Virus record (IMG/VR): IMGVR_UViG_3300043397_000067
Location: 16,015 to 80,014 of that record
Source: a virus
DNA length: 64,000 bases
Direction: 5' to 3' (one strand)
Both the position numbers and the translations under genes were made by a program. The notes beneath the pieces were generated by a model. The model was not told the origin of the DNA. It worked only from the letters and a program-made list of their open reading frames with translations, and made no database searches. Positions 34,383 through 43,505 of the stretch are shown one piece after another. The first letter of the stretch is position 1. Each line of letters begins with the position of its first letter.

Positions 34383-34487
34383 AGATTCCTCAGTTTGTGG
34401 AGCCCCGGATTTTACCCAAGGAAGGATGCAATTTTCGTGTACACTATGCGCCAGTTTATAAATTCTTACCAATGAATAGGTGACCTA

Positions 34488-36131
34488 GTGAACAAGTTTG
34501 AGGAATTCGTAGCAAAGGCTGGCCCAGTCCATGAGGGTAAGTACACATACTTATCTATAGGTACTGGAAAACGTAGAAAGATAGTTTATCAGTGTTCTAC
34601 TCACGGAGTCAAGGAGCAGGACGCTACAGCACACCTAAGAGGTGCTGGATGTGTGGACTGTTCCTATGAGCTTAGAGCCGCTAATAAAAAACTAACGCTA
34701 GAGCAGGCTATTAAAAGGATAGGGTCAAAACATAATAATAAGTACAGTTACTTAAGAATTGGCACTAACTCAGCCAATAAGTCCACTGTAGTGTATGTAT
34801 GTAATAAACATGGAGAGCAAGAGCAGTCCCTAAATGACCACGCTAACGGACACTCATGCTGTGGCTACGATACTTTAAAAGTAAGTAACTCTGATAGGTA
34901 TGAGGACTACTTAGCTAAAGCTATTAAAATCCATGGCAATAAATACACGTATAAACCGTCTGATATAGAAGGTTACTTTTTAATCACATGCCCTACACAT
35001 GGAGAGTTTCATAAGAGATTTACAAGCCATGTACACTCCGAAGAAGGGTGTAAGAATTGTGCTTATGAAGCCTTCGGTAAGTCCATAAGGTACGACTTTG
35101 AAGACTACTGCAGTAGAGCATCTACAGCTCATAATAATAGATATACATATACTGAACTTATATACGGTAAAGGTCGTACACTTATAAGAGCTGTATGTAG
35201 AGAACACGGAGAATTCATACAGAATGCTAAAGACCACTTATCTAAGCTGACTAACTGCCCTAAGTGCAGTAATAGCGGTGTGTCTGCACCTTCTATAGAG
35301 TTATCTGAATACTTAAGCCAGTTCGGTTTAGTAGAGAGTGAATATAGAGTAGAGGGTTGCAGGTTAAGATGGGATATAAAATATAGTAATACTTTAATAG
35401 AGTACGACGGCCTATACTGGCATTCGTCACAGCATAAGAGTAACGCGTACCATAGCGAAAAAAGACGCTTAGCAGAGTCGTCAGGATTTAGTCAAATAAA
35501 TATATTTAGTGATGAGTGGACTAATAAGAAAGCTTTAGTAAAGCGGCTGTTGCTTAATAGGCTTGGATTATCAACAGAGTCTACAGTCTATGCTAGAAAT
35601 ACTGTAGTATGTATTGTAGATTCAAAAAAAGCTAGTGAGTTCCTAGACTTATACCATATACAGGGCTATAAAAAATCTAGTCACTATGTTGGATTAGTAT
35701 ATAGTGGAGAAGTAATAGCTATAATAGGCTATGAAATGCGTGAGTCTGGCAGAGGTAAAACAACGTCTAGCAGCCACATGGAAATTACCCGGTACACAAC
35801 AAGCTGTTCTGTACCGGGTGGGTTCAGTAAATTACTTAGCTTCCTTATAAAGAATAGCCCCGACTTAGTTGAGGTATATACATTCTCAGATAAAAGGCTA
35901 TTTTCTGGTACGTTATACGAACGCTGTGGGTTCAAAAAAGTAGCCACTGTAAGACCTAGCTACTTCTACACTGATGGGGTTAGTAGGTATGACAAGTCTT
36001 CATACCAAAAAAGTAAGTTAGCTACTATGACCAACAAAGTTGGCACTGAGGAAGAAATGGCTGCTTCTCTTGGGCTATACAGGGTTTATGACTGCGGTAA
36101 AGTGAAGTGGTCTAAGCGAATCAGCAAATAA
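34488..36131 (+). CDS. Free-standing homing endonuclease, Vsr-like, with zinc-finger repeats and GNAT-like tail
   Basis: A 547-aa mobile endonuclease gene on the strand opposite to the structural operon. Residues ~4-260 hold four copies of a ~60-residue zinc module (..F..A...H..KY.Y....C..HG....H..GC..C). Residues ~265-355 form a Vsr/EDxHD-like nuclease (IELSEYL, LRWDIKYSNTLIEYDGLYWHS, FSDEW). Residues ~375-510 resemble an acetyltransferase-like domain often fused to such nucleases (VPGGFSKLLSFLI, YTFSDKRLFSGTLYERCGFKKV). The gene is clearly more AT-rich than its neighbours, a sign of transfer. It would cut alleles lacking it and so spread during co-infection. Confidence 0.85.
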   Translation: MNKFEEFVAKAGPVHEGKYTYLSIGTGKRRKIVYQCSTHGVKEQDATAHLRGAGCVDCSYELRAANKKLTLEQAIKRIGSKHNNKYSYLRIGTNSANKSTVVYVCNKHGEQEQSLNDHANGHSCCGYDTLKVSNSDRYEDYLAKAIKIHGNKYTYKPSDIEGYFLITCPTHGEFHKRFTSHVHSEEGCKNCAYEAFGKSIRYDFEDYCSRASTAHNNRYTYTELIYGKGRTLIRAVCREHGEFIQNAKDHLSKLTNCPKCSNSGVSAPSIELSEYLSQFGLVESEYRVEGCRLRWDIKYSNTLIEYDGLYWHSSQHKSNAYHSEKRRLAESSGFSQINIFSDEWTNKKALVKRLLLNRLGLSTESTVYARNTVVCIVDSKKASEFLDLYHIQGYKKSSHYVGLVYSGEVIAIIGYEMRESGRGKTTSSSHMEITRYTTSCSVPGGFSKLLSFLIKNSPDLVEVYTFSDKRLFSGTLYERCGFKKVATVRPSYFYTDGVSRYDKSSYQKSKLATMTNKVGTEEEMAASLGLYRVYDCGKVKWSKRISK

Positions 36132-36158
36132 ATAAGGGACCCTAGGGTCCCTTATTTA
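36129..36158. terminator. Bidirectional palindromic terminator
   Basis: A perfect 14-bp inverted repeat with TA centre (core GGGACCCTAGGGTCCC). It overlaps the endonuclease stop codon and lies 18 bases from the end of the convergent capsid gene. It stops both transcripts and has the same design and CCTAGG-type centre as the terminator at 14066. Confidence 0.88.
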
Positions 36159-36175
36159 CTCAATGAACATTATGT

Positions 36176-37393
36176 TCAGGAGATGGTAAGCGCGTCAAAC
36201 GGCTTCAAGTCGGTATCGCCCATCGTGCGGTAGACTTCCTCAGACCACTGCATCGTCATAGCTTCGCTGCGACGCAGAACGAAGGCTTCCGAAGCCGTGT
36301 AGTTAGCAGACACGTTCTGCACACGGGTGATAGCGTAACGGCTATCAACAGCGTACACAGTGTTTGCAGGCACTGGACCACCGTCGGTAGCTGCATCCGT
36401 GATGAACCACACCACATCGTTACCAAAGCCGACATTTGCAGCACGGGCTTGTGGGTCAATACGAGCCAAGGTTGGGTCGTAGTTGGTAGTACCGGGGCGA
36501 CCGGTACGGCTTTCAACCTTCAGGTACGTGTCAATGTCGCCCATTACGTGAGTAACGGTACGGAACTTGCGGTTACGGGCAAGGAACTTGACCCAAGCTT
36601 TGTGGGTGAGCACACCGCCAGTAGCAGCAGCATCCAAGCTGGTAGAAGTCACAGCAGACACAGCACCCACGATCAGGTCACTGTTACCAGTGAATAGATC
36701 AGCAATGTACTGGTACACGCGACCATCTTTTTCCACTTCCAGATAGCGGCCCATCGTCAGGGCAACCATGTCCAGAGTAGAGGCGCGCAGAGCCTGCTGA
36801 GAGAACTCAAGCTGGATACCGTAGGTAGGCAGCTTGCGGATACGGTCGGAGGTGCCGAAGCGCATGATGGTCGGGGCTTCTGCAAACTGAGCGATACGCT
36901 GAGCGCGGGCTTGCTCAGGACCGTTCAGGGTGCCGTAGCTGATAACGGGCTGCTCGAAGTTTTCGTTAGCAATGGACAGCTCTTGGCCAACCATGCCGTT
37001 GAAAACGTTGCCGTCCGTAGTACGGTCTTTCATCATCTTGTCTTCGACAAGTTGAATCAGAGCAGCAGGGAACAGGGTACGAGAAGCGCTACCGAAAGGC
37101 GTACCGGAATCACGAGCGTTACCGGCAGCTTCAAAGCCGCTAGAACCGTCCAAGATTTCAGCCACCGTCTTGTCACGCAGACCAAAAGCGTTGTCACCGG
37201 CGACCGACAGGCCTTCCGAAGCAAACAACTGCTGCGCGGCAGTACCGAGCTTAGCGTCAAAGTCGCTGAACTCACGGTTGATATAGGCTGCAACGCTCAG
37301 ATTGGCGCGTTGAGCGTTCTGGTACATCTCAGCGCCAAGGCGCTCAGGTGCTACGTGCTGGATAACGCCAGCGGTGTCTTGGTAGAATGCCAT
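36176..37393 (-). CDS. Major capsid protein (HK97 fold)
   Basis: A 405-aa protein. After an N-terminal scaffold-like region comes the E-loop/P-domain region FPAALIQLVEDKMMKDR.., then PTIMRFGTSDRIRKLPTYGIQLEFSQQALR, DMVALTMGRYLEVEKDGRVYQYI and a C-terminal beta segment ..EAMTMQWSEEVYRT. The pattern and position (after protease and decoration genes) fit the HK97-type shell protein. No clear isopeptide crosslink motif was noted. The gene is followed by a palindromic terminator and the homing endonuclease. Confidence 0.88.
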   Translation of the reverse strand: MAFYQDTAGVIQHVAPERLGAEMYQNAQRANLSVAAYINREFSDFDAKLGTAAQQLFASEGLSVAGDNAFGLRDKTVAEILDGSSGFEAAGNARDSGTPFGSASRTLFPAALIQLVEDKMMKDRTTDGNVFNGMVGQELSIANENFEQPVISYGTLNGPEQARAQRIAQFAEAPTIMRFGTSDRIRKLPTYGIQLEFSQQALRASTLDMVALTMGRYLEVEKDGRVYQYIADLFTGNSDLIVGAVSAVTSTSLDAAATGGVLTHKAWVKFLARNRKFRTVTHVMGDIDTYLKVESRTGRPGTTNYDPTLARIDPQARAANVGFGNDVVWFITDAATDGGPVPANTVYAVDSRYAITRVQNVSANYTASEAFVLRRSEAMTMQWSEEVYRTMGDTDLKPFDALTIS

Positions 37394-37423
37394 TTTGTGA
37401 ACTCCTTATTTGTGTGTAGTGGA

Positions 37424-37897
37424 TTAGCAGACTTCCATGATAACACCGGAAGTACCAACGGCACCAGTACCGGCAGTACCAAGCGAAACCACGCGCCACT
37501 TGTAGACGATGCCCGTAGCTGCAGCCGTAGCTTTGCAAACCTTGGGATACACAGTCATTGCCGTATTACGAGCAACTGGAGTACCAGTAACCACATAATC
37601 ACCCACAGCGATGGTGCCAGTGCCGGGCGTAGCTTGCAGACCATCAAAGGTCACATCAAGGATGCCTTCACAGATAACGCCACCGATGGAGAAGCCGTTT
37701 TGCGTAGCCGGTTCCACGGAAGTGATAACGGCTTCGATTTCATTGCCTACTGCACAGAGGTCATACTGACTCTCAGCGGCCAGCTTGACAAACTTGCCAG
37801 CATCATTTTCGCTGTAGTTGACACCTTGAGCGCCAAGACGAACGGTGATAGCCGTGTCCTGTACACCCTGAGGGCGGATATAGTGTTGACGTGCCAT
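37424..37897 (-). CDS. Head decoration protein candidate
   Basis: A 157-aa beta-rich protein with glycine turns (AVGDYVVTGTPVARN). It lies between the protease-scaffold and the capsid gene, where lambda gpD-like decoration proteins are coded. AAGGAGT precedes the start. It probably binds the outside of the shell; trimer formation is expected from the family but cannot be seen. Confidence 0.65.
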   Translation of the reverse strand: MARQHYIRPQGVQDTAITVRLGAQGVNYSENDAGKFVKLAAESQYDLCAVGNEIEAVITSVEPATQNGFSIGGVICEGILDVTFDGLQATPGTGTIAVGDYVVTGTPVARNTAMTVYPKVCKATAAATGIVYKWRVVSLGTAGTGAVGTSGVIMEVC

Positions 37898-37923
37898 GTT
37901 AGTGACTCCTTAGAAATGGCGGG

Positions 37924-38421
37924 TTATTTAGAGACAAGTGCTGCAAACATGGGACTCACCCGAGCCGTAGGCTTAGGTGCGTCCTCACTAGCGGCGGTTG
38001 CAGCGACCCCGCCCACTTTCATTTTCTTACGGTACTCAACAGACAGCCGTGCATGCTCTGCAAGCACTTCCGATGCAGACATAGTAGCCGTGTCAACAGT
38101 CTGGTTGAGTGGAACACTCATGTTCTTCACAGACACTCGAACAATATCAAGGGCAGCATTAAGTTGCACCTTGTTAGCGTCCAGCTCTGCCTTAGCAGCT
38201 ATGGCTTCTGCAGTAGCAGCGGCAGCAGCCACATTAGCATCCGACACCATCTTCTGCAGAACAGTCAGTGTATCAGCGCCGCTTTCAGCAGCCGCAGGTA
38301 CGACAGTAGCAGTAGTTTCGGTAGTACTGGCAGTAGCTTCCGTAGCTTCTTTATCTTCTGCATCAAGGTCAACACCAGCAGCAAGTGCTTCAAGGTGTTC
38401 CTGTGAGAGTGGTTTTGGCAT
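37924..38421 (-). CDS. Nested scaffold protein (internal in-frame start)
   Basis: A 165-aa product that begins MPKPLSQEHLEALAAG inside the protease gene. A strong ribosome site AAGGAACACCA lies directly before this ATG and is almost identical to that of the tail chaperone at 30479. This is the lambda C/Nu3 arrangement: the protease-scaffold fusion is rare and the free scaffold abundant. The protein is Ala-rich and helical throughout. Confidence 0.8.
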   Translation of the reverse strand: MPKPLSQEHLEALAAGVDLDAEDKEATEATASTTETTATVVPAAAESGADTLTVLQKMVSDANVAAAAATAEAIAAKAELDANKVQLNAALDIVRVSVKNMSVPLNQTVDTATMSASEVLAEHARLSVEYRKKMKVGGVAATAASEDAPKPTARVSPMFAALVSK

Positions 38422-39369
38422 TGGTGTTCCTTGCGAATTGGGCGAATTATCTGCCAAAACATCAGTACCGGGAAGCGTAGATGCTTGAACTGTGCCACTA
38501 TTGGAAGATTCAGCTTTGAAATTAGACGCTTGCGCCCTCGCTTTAGCCTTGTCTGCCAAGGAAGCAGCCTTGGCAAAGGCATCTTCAAAGGTGCCCACCT
38601 TGTCCACAAGGCCCACATCTACGGCTTGCTGCCCAATAAACTCCCGGCCTTGACCAAACTTACCATCTGCTACAGACTTAGTAACTCCACGAGCATCAGC
38701 CATATAGCCCAAGAAAATGCTGCTAAGCGTATCGGCTTGAGCCTGCAACTGGTCCTTGGCTTTCTGGCTAAGTGGCTCAACTGCTGTTGCAAGTGCCTTG
38801 CTGTCGCCGGAGCGAATAACTGTAGGCGTAATGCCGTCAGCAGCAAGCTGCTTAGAGCGTTCTACATGAGTAATCATCGTACCAATGCTACCAACCAATG
38901 AGGTTTCACCGACTACAGAGTAGCGTGCAGATGCACCAATCCACAACGCAGCACTAGCCATGCGCGAACCCGAATAGGTGACAACAGGCTTTACCTTGTC
39001 AACGCGACGAATAAGAGCGGCAGTTTCTGACACACCATCGACTTGGCCACCACCGGACTTTACGTTAAGGAGAATGGAGCCAACTGAGGGGTCAGTAACG
39101 GCCATTGCAAGCGCGTCACGAATGTCACCATACCCAGTAACGCCAAAGTATAGTCCGTAGCCGACATTACCGTCAACTAAAGAGCCACTAACCGTGATGA
39201 TAGCAACCCCATTTTGCTTTTCATACATCATCTTTGCAAGGTCAGGGTTATCTGACAAAGCAGCAACGATCTGGTTTTTCTCCATACCAAGGATTTCACC
39301 CTTGTTAAGGGCTATAACGGAAGCGTCATAGGAATCCTGAGAACCTAACCAAAGAATTGACTTATACAT
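37924..39369 (-). CDS. Capsid maturation protease (S49/SppA family) fused to scaffold
   Basis: A 481-aa protein. Residues ~55-260 are an SppA-like serine protease: Ser139 in GSRMASAALWIG is the probable nucleophile and Lys191 in RSGDSKALA the general base; the 52-residue distance equals that in Bacillus SppA as I recall it. Residues ~315-481 are Ala/Glu-rich and helical, a typical scaffold. Family knowledge: the protease cleaves scaffold and itself during prohead maturation, as lambda gpC does. An internal start (38421) gives the scaffold alone. The start shares a base with the upstream stop. Confidence 0.88.
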   Translation of the reverse strand: MYKSILWLGSQDSYDASVIALNKGEILGMEKNQIVAALSDNPDLAKMMYEKQNGVAIITVSGSLVDGNVGYGLYFGVTGYGDIRDALAMAVTDPSVGSILLNVKSGGGQVDGVSETAALIRRVDKVKPVVTYSGSRMASAALWIGASARYSVVGETSLVGSIGTMITHVERSKQLAADGITPTVIRSGDSKALATAVEPLSQKAKDQLQAQADTLSSIFLGYMADARGVTKSVADGKFGQGREFIGQQAVDVGLVDKVGTFEDAFAKAASLADKAKARAQASNFKAESSNSGTVQASTLPGTDVLADNSPNSQGTPMPKPLSQEHLEALAAGVDLDAEDKEATEATASTTETTATVVPAAAESGADTLTVLQKMVSDANVAAAAATAEAIAAKAELDANKVQLNAALDIVRVSVKNMSVPLNQTVDTATMSASEVLAEHARLSVEYRKKMKVGGVAATAASEDAPKPTARVSPMFAALVSK

Positions 39370-39779
39370 TACAAAAGCTCCATGAGTATAATGGCAAGTT
39401 CTTCATCGGAGATTCCGACCTTACCCTCTGCCACCATTGTACCAATGCTTGACTTGGAAGATACACGCAAAACAGCCAGTCTAGCGCCTGATTTAACTGT
39501 GACATTTCCGATTTTGGTAGTGGTATCTACCGTTACTAGTTCCAGAGCTACACCAACTTTAGCCTCTAGCTTATTTATAGTAGCTTGAGTAAGTACACCT
39601 TCTAGGCGTACATGCTTGGCTACTCTGTTGTATTTTTTGGCTTGGTATGGATTAGCATAAGCACCACCGAATGTCTGGTTTGGTGCTTCTGGTAACTCTA
39701 TAGCTATGTAAGTAAAGCCCTGCAATGCAAGTGCCATTACTCCGTAACCTATGCCTTGCAGTGCTATATTAAGGCTCAT
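39369..39779 (-). CDS. Small head-module protein
   Basis: A 136-aa protein that opens with a hydrophobic segment (IALQGIGYGVMALALQGFTYIAI) followed by VELPEAP-like and charged strands. No family was recognised. It is coupled to both neighbours (ATGA upstream, shared base with the protease start) and so belongs to the head operon. The first 25 residues could be a membrane or core-packing helix. Confidence 0.65.
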   Translation of the reverse strand: MSLNIALQGIGYGVMALALQGFTYIAIELPEAPNQTFGGAYANPYQAKKYNRVAKHVRLEGVLTQATINKLEAKVGVALELVTVDTTTKIGNVTVKSGARLAVLRVSSKSSIGTMVAEGKVGISDEELAIILMELL

Positions 39780-41416
39780 ACTCTGGTTACCGTAGTTACA
39801 TTACCAACTGTATTTATAGTCTGTGTAATAGAGCCCGCTGATCTTGTGTTATTGCTTACTGTAAGATCAGCACCTATACCATGCAGCATAGCAAGTTCGC
39901 TGAGCATTACGGATACGTTAGCATCCGTAAAGCTTGGCTCCTCAAGTGTACTTACAGTAACTATATCTGTCCCTGTAACAGCTTGTACCAGCGAGCCTGC
40001 CTGCCTTCCAGTAGGGCTTACTACTAATGGGTCGCTGCTAAGGCCGTGAAGCTTGTATATCTTAAATAACTTAAGTATATCTTCTGTACTAATCAAGTAC
40101 AGTATCGAGCCGCTACCGGCTACTGGCGTTACCGTGATTGGCCGTAGTGAAGACAAAGCGCCTGCGCCAGCACTCGCCAAACCCTGAGCAGGCGTAAAGC
40201 TGACCTGTGGGCAGGTAGCTACTCCAGTAGCATTTACTGTAGCATAACCGTTAGGCGTAGCTATATTTATGCTTGAGCAAGCTGTAGTAGCAGTAGCGTC
40301 TACTCTTGCTATAGCATTTGGTGCAGCAAGCTGCACAGCTTGATTACTAGCGGATACAGTAGCACTTCCGCTAGCACTAGCTGTTGGTGCTTGTAAATTC
40401 ACCAGGGCTACTGCACCAGAACCCGTAGCTTCATTAGTAAAGTAACCACTTCCCTGTACTGGGGTTGTAGTTACTACAGGCGTTGACCCGCTAGCTACTG
40501 CACTACCAGAACTGTTAGCTACTGGAGCGGCTATAACTACTACAGAGTTAGTGGTACTAGCTACTGCACTGCCTGAGCCAGTAACAGTAGTAGCAACTAC
40601 AGATACCGATGCTAAGCTTGCGCTAGCTGCTGCGCTACCGTTAGCTGATACTGTTTCTGCCGTAACAGATACTGGGGCTACAGTTACAGAACCAAGTCCA
40701 GAGCCGTTGGCACTTGCTGTGGGTGCGGCAAGTATTGCCGTTGGCAAAGACGCACTAATAAGTCCCGAGCCGTTTGCGCTAGCTGCTGGAGCAGTAACAA
40801 CCGCTGCTGCGGGTGCAGTGCTTGCTGATGCAGTACCGGTAGCTGAACCAGCCACAGGTGTAAGGTTTATTACAGTGCTTGCAGCAGACGCAGTAACAGA
40901 TACGTTGCCAGTAGCGGCAGGAGCTACTATAGATACGCTAGCAAGTGCAGCACTCGCTGTATTGGAAACTGTAGCAGCACCGGATACCGATGAAATAGAT
41001 ACAGCAGATATGGAACCACTACCAGTAGCGTTAGAATTAGCTACTCCAGTACCATTTGGCGCTACTACTGTTACAACACTATTAGCAGCAGAACCTACCG
41101 CAGAACCACTACCAGTACCGGTAGTAGGGGTAGCCGATAATGGATTAATGGTAGCAGAAGCAACCCCTGAACCATTTGCAGTAGCAGCAGGAACTACTAC
41201 AGTCGCAGGTGAAACTACAGAGCTACCAACTGCTGTGCCAGAAGCAGTACCAGCAAGTGCTACAACAGATAAACCGCTGACTACACTGCTAGCAGACGCA
41301 CTGCCACTACCGCTGCCAGTAGCAAATACTAAGCTGATAGCGGAAAGTGAGCCACTACCCGTGGCATCTACTCCACCGCCACCGCCTACGGCTGTAAGGG
41401 CTAGTAGCAGTGACAT
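39776..41416 (-). CDS. Low-complexity repeat protein of the head module
   Basis: A 546-aa protein. Residues ~15-410 consist of about 17 irregular repeats of 22-24 residues built on AxTASANGSGxxSASxxxV with almost only Ala, Ser, Thr, Val and Gly. Such a pattern suggests a beta-solenoid or fibre. Residues 420-546 form a normal domain (DILKLFKIYKLHGLSSDPLVVSPTGRQAG.. TLEEPSFTDANVSVMLSELAMLHGIGADL). It may be a head fibre or decoration protein, by position between portal and protease. Unusual composition; no catalytic motif. Confidence 0.7.
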   Translation of the reverse strand: MSLLLALTAVGGGGGVDATGSGSLSAISLVFATGSGSGSASASSVVSGLSVVALAGTASGTAVGSSVVSPATVVVPAATANGSGVASATINPLSATPTTGTGSGSAVGSAANSVVTVVAPNGTGVANSNATGSGSISAVSISSVSGAATVSNTASAALASVSIVAPAATGNVSVTASAASTVINLTPVAGSATGTASASTAPAAAVVTAPAASANGSGLISASLPTAILAAPTASANGSGLGSVTVAPVSVTAETVSANGSAAASASLASVSVVATTVTGSGSAVASTTNSVVVIAAPVANSSGSAVASGSTPVVTTTPVQGSGYFTNEATGSGAVALVNLQAPTASASGSATVSASNQAVQLAAPNAIARVDATATTACSSINIATPNGYATVNATGVATCPQVSFTPAQGLASAGAGALSSLRPITVTPVAGSGSILYLISTEDILKLFKIYKLHGLSSDPLVVSPTGRQAGSLVQAVTGTDIVTVSTLEEPSFTDANVSVMLSELAMLHGIGADLTVSNNTRSAGSITQTINTVGNVTTVTRV

Positions 41417-41429
41417 TTACTCTCCGTGT

Positions 41430-41711
41430 TTAGCTTACTGTTCCGGGTTCAATTAGGCCATTTTGCACAAGGTAGGCATAAACAGAGTATGATAAATCAT
41501 CCCTGCGACTTAACCCATGGATGGGTTGTGAATCCAGTATAGCAGAAACTCCAGCCTCGTCTATCTGGAATGCCTGCTCACTAATAGCGTTAAATACTTC
41601 GTCCTCGCCAACATACCCAAATCTAACAGATACACTAGCCCTTCCATCAGGGTATAGCGTAAGAGGAAGCAGCTTTAACTGCTTTTTGTACACCCCGTAG
41701 GAAACAGGCAT
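41430..41711 (-). CDS. Small head-module protein
   Basis: A 93-aa protein with alternating strands and a C-terminal helix. No family recognised. It lies 13 bases before the repeat protein and 3 bases after the 494-aa virion protein, inside one operon. Possibly a virion or assembly component. Confidence 0.6.
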   Translation of the reverse strand: MPVSYGVYKKQLKLLPLTLYPDGRASVSVRFGYVGEDEVFNAISEQAFQIDEAGVSAILDSQPIHGLSRRDDLSYSVYAYLVQNGLIEPGTVS

Positions 41712-41714
41712 AGC

Positions 41715-43199
41715 TTACTCCCATCCGTATATAAACGTAATGTTATGTGCCACAGTACCAGCCGTTGGTGCTGCACCAACCTTCTTCTTGACGCACTGTA
41801 CAAACTCACCGGGGTTGACGAACACTGGTGCATCGTCCAGATCAAGCCAGATATCCTGCAGCATTATAAGTGCAGCAGCACCCGATGCTACCGACTGCAC
41901 ACCCATAGGGATACGCCTAGGGGCTTTAGTAGCAGTACCCTCGGCAGTAGCAAGTGATACTGCAGTGTGGCCGAAAGCAAGTGACCATACAGCGTTATAA
42001 CCGCCGCCAGTAAGTGCGGTCTGTATGAAGCTTTGAATCTTCACACCGCGTACTACAAGTCTTGCGCCACGGGCGTTAACAGTGGCAGCTGGCACTTGGA
42101 AAGACTGAATGATACCATCAGTAGTTACTGCCAGCGTATCGGTTTCCCAGAACTGACCACCAAGTCCAGAACCTAAGGCTGCAGTCGTGTTAGTTGGTAC
42201 TGCTGCAGTCGGGTTAGCACTATTGGCAAAGCTAGCCAAGCTTCCTTGAGTAGCACCATCAAGTGCTTGGTAGCTGCCGTAAATACGGTTGCCCATAGTA
42301 GACATTACCGTAGCAATGTTACTGCCGCCGAGTCGCACGCTGTAGCCGCTTTCTGACGCTTGCAATGCGCCACCAGAAGCTCCACCAGTAACCCGGTGTT
42401 GGAAGAACTTACGCAAGGACTGCGACATGCACATCCGGCCTTGACCTGCTGGCAGCGGAATGATACCCATCAGCACAGCACCAGTACCATCATTCATCCA
42501 GAATGCTGCGTACACTCCGCCAATGTAGAGGATATACTGGTATCGCTTATTCAGCGTATACTGCCAAGGAGAAGCATTAGAGGAGGAAATCGGGAAGATA
42601 CCAGTAGAGGTTTCCGCTCCGTTGTAGCTGGCAATACCCTGCAAGCCCGAGCTATTAAGCCGGAAAAACACACCATCAGTAGGTGCTGCCGCTGTAATGG
42701 TGGCGGTCTGGCCCCCAAACTCTACAAAGTTGTTCGTAGGGCAGTTAGCAGAAAAAGCTACTTCTTGGTCAAAAGACAGGGTATGCGTTCCAATAGCAGG
42801 AAACGATGCATAGGTCTGAATGCCTGAAAAAGAACCAGCAGCAGAGCCTGATACATTAGCACTATTACTGGTAAAGTTACCAGCAACAAAGCCGTTAGCA
42901 AATGTGGTAGCAAGTGAGGTATGCTTACCTGTATACTGAGCAGCCGCAGAGTAGGAGTACTCGTCAAGTTGAATATCTTGGCTAACCCGGCCACGATAAT
43001 CAATATCAACTTCCATAGAAGCAAGCCGTGCTACACCTGTAATGACACCTTGGTCATTTTCAGAGAATGTCCTAGTAGCACCAACATTAGCAGCATTAGC
43101 CCACGCATCCGTTTCGGTAACTACTTCAAGTGACCTGTAGGAGTTAACGTCTGCGCCAGTCCCAGATACTGCACCTACGATTGTGTTGTCCATTGACAT
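41715..43199 (-). CDS. Probable virion surface protein
   Basis: A 494-aa beta-rich, Ser/Ala/Gly-rich protein. The middle (residues ~150-280: QTATITAAAPTDGVFFRLNSSGLQGIASYNGAETSTGIF.. YQYILYIGGVYAAFWMNDG) looks like a lectin-type jelly roll. The C-terminal part repeats strands around GARLVVRGVKIQSF. Large surface proteins between portal and protease genes are seen in some siphophages. A carbohydrate-binding head appendage is inferred, not proven. Confidence 0.65.
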   Translation of the reverse strand: MSMDNTIVGAVSGTGADVNSYRSLEVVTETDAWANAANVGATRTFSENDQGVITGVARLASMEVDIDYRGRVSQDIQLDEYSYSAAAQYTGKHTSLATTFANGFVAGNFTSNSANVSGSAAGSFSGIQTYASFPAIGTHTLSFDQEVAFSANCPTNNFVEFGGQTATITAAAPTDGVFFRLNSSGLQGIASYNGAETSTGIFPISSSNASPWQYTLNKRYQYILYIGGVYAAFWMNDGTGAVLMGIIPLPAGQGRMCMSQSLRKFFQHRVTGGASGGALQASESGYSVRLGGSNIATVMSTMGNRIYGSYQALDGATQGSLASFANSANPTAAVPTNTTAALGSGLGGQFWETDTLAVTTDGIIQSFQVPAATVNARGARLVVRGVKIQSFIQTALTGGGYNAVWSLAFGHTAVSLATAEGTATKAPRRIPMGVQSVASGAAALIMLQDIWLDLDDAPVFVNPGEFVQCVKKKVGAAPTAGTVAHNITFIYGWE

Positions 43200-43211
43200 A
43201 GTAGTTCCTTA

Positions 43212-43505
43212 TTAGTCTGCCCAAACCCAGCGCACCTTGTAGGTGCCTTGCAGTTTCTGTTGTGATGTTGCGTATATGGTAAAACCGGTAGCTGCTGTCG
43301 GTGTACCACAAGTCAAGCCGCAGAACACGTCAAAGTACCTGTGGTCCCTTGCAGTATGGTCAGCCGTGCTGTCATCACCCATTACCCAAGCCTCTGCCTT
43401 ACTCGTAGCGCTTATAGTGCCCTGACCAGAAACGACGACCGTTGCTTCGTTAGAGCCGGGAAAGGCTCCGAAGTTAATAGTCGCTGTTCCGGTTCCAGTA
43501 GCCAT
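43212..43505 (-). CDS. Small virion-type protein
   Basis: A 97-aa beta-rich protein (GTGTATINFGAFPGSNEATVVVSGQG.., YKVRWVW at the end). Its ATG shares the A of the upstream TAA, so the genes are tightly coupled. I recall similar proteins in phage head operons annotated only as structural. Confidence 0.65.
   Translation of the reverse strand: MATGTGTATINFGAFPGSNEATVVVSGQGTISATSKAEAWVMGDDSTADHTARDHRYFDVFCGLTCGTPTAATGFTIYATSQQKLQGTYKVRWVWAD

Noticed and set aside
36911-38488. Open plus-strand frame of 525 codons across capsid, decoration and protease genes
   Set aside because: Runs antisense over three certain structural genes and has Ser/Thr/Val-rich shadow composition.
40551-41456. Open frame antisense to the Ala/Ser repeat protein (301 codons)
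   Set aside because: Same cause: biased repeat codons keep the opposite strand open. The minus-strand frame fits the operon with ATGA overlaps.
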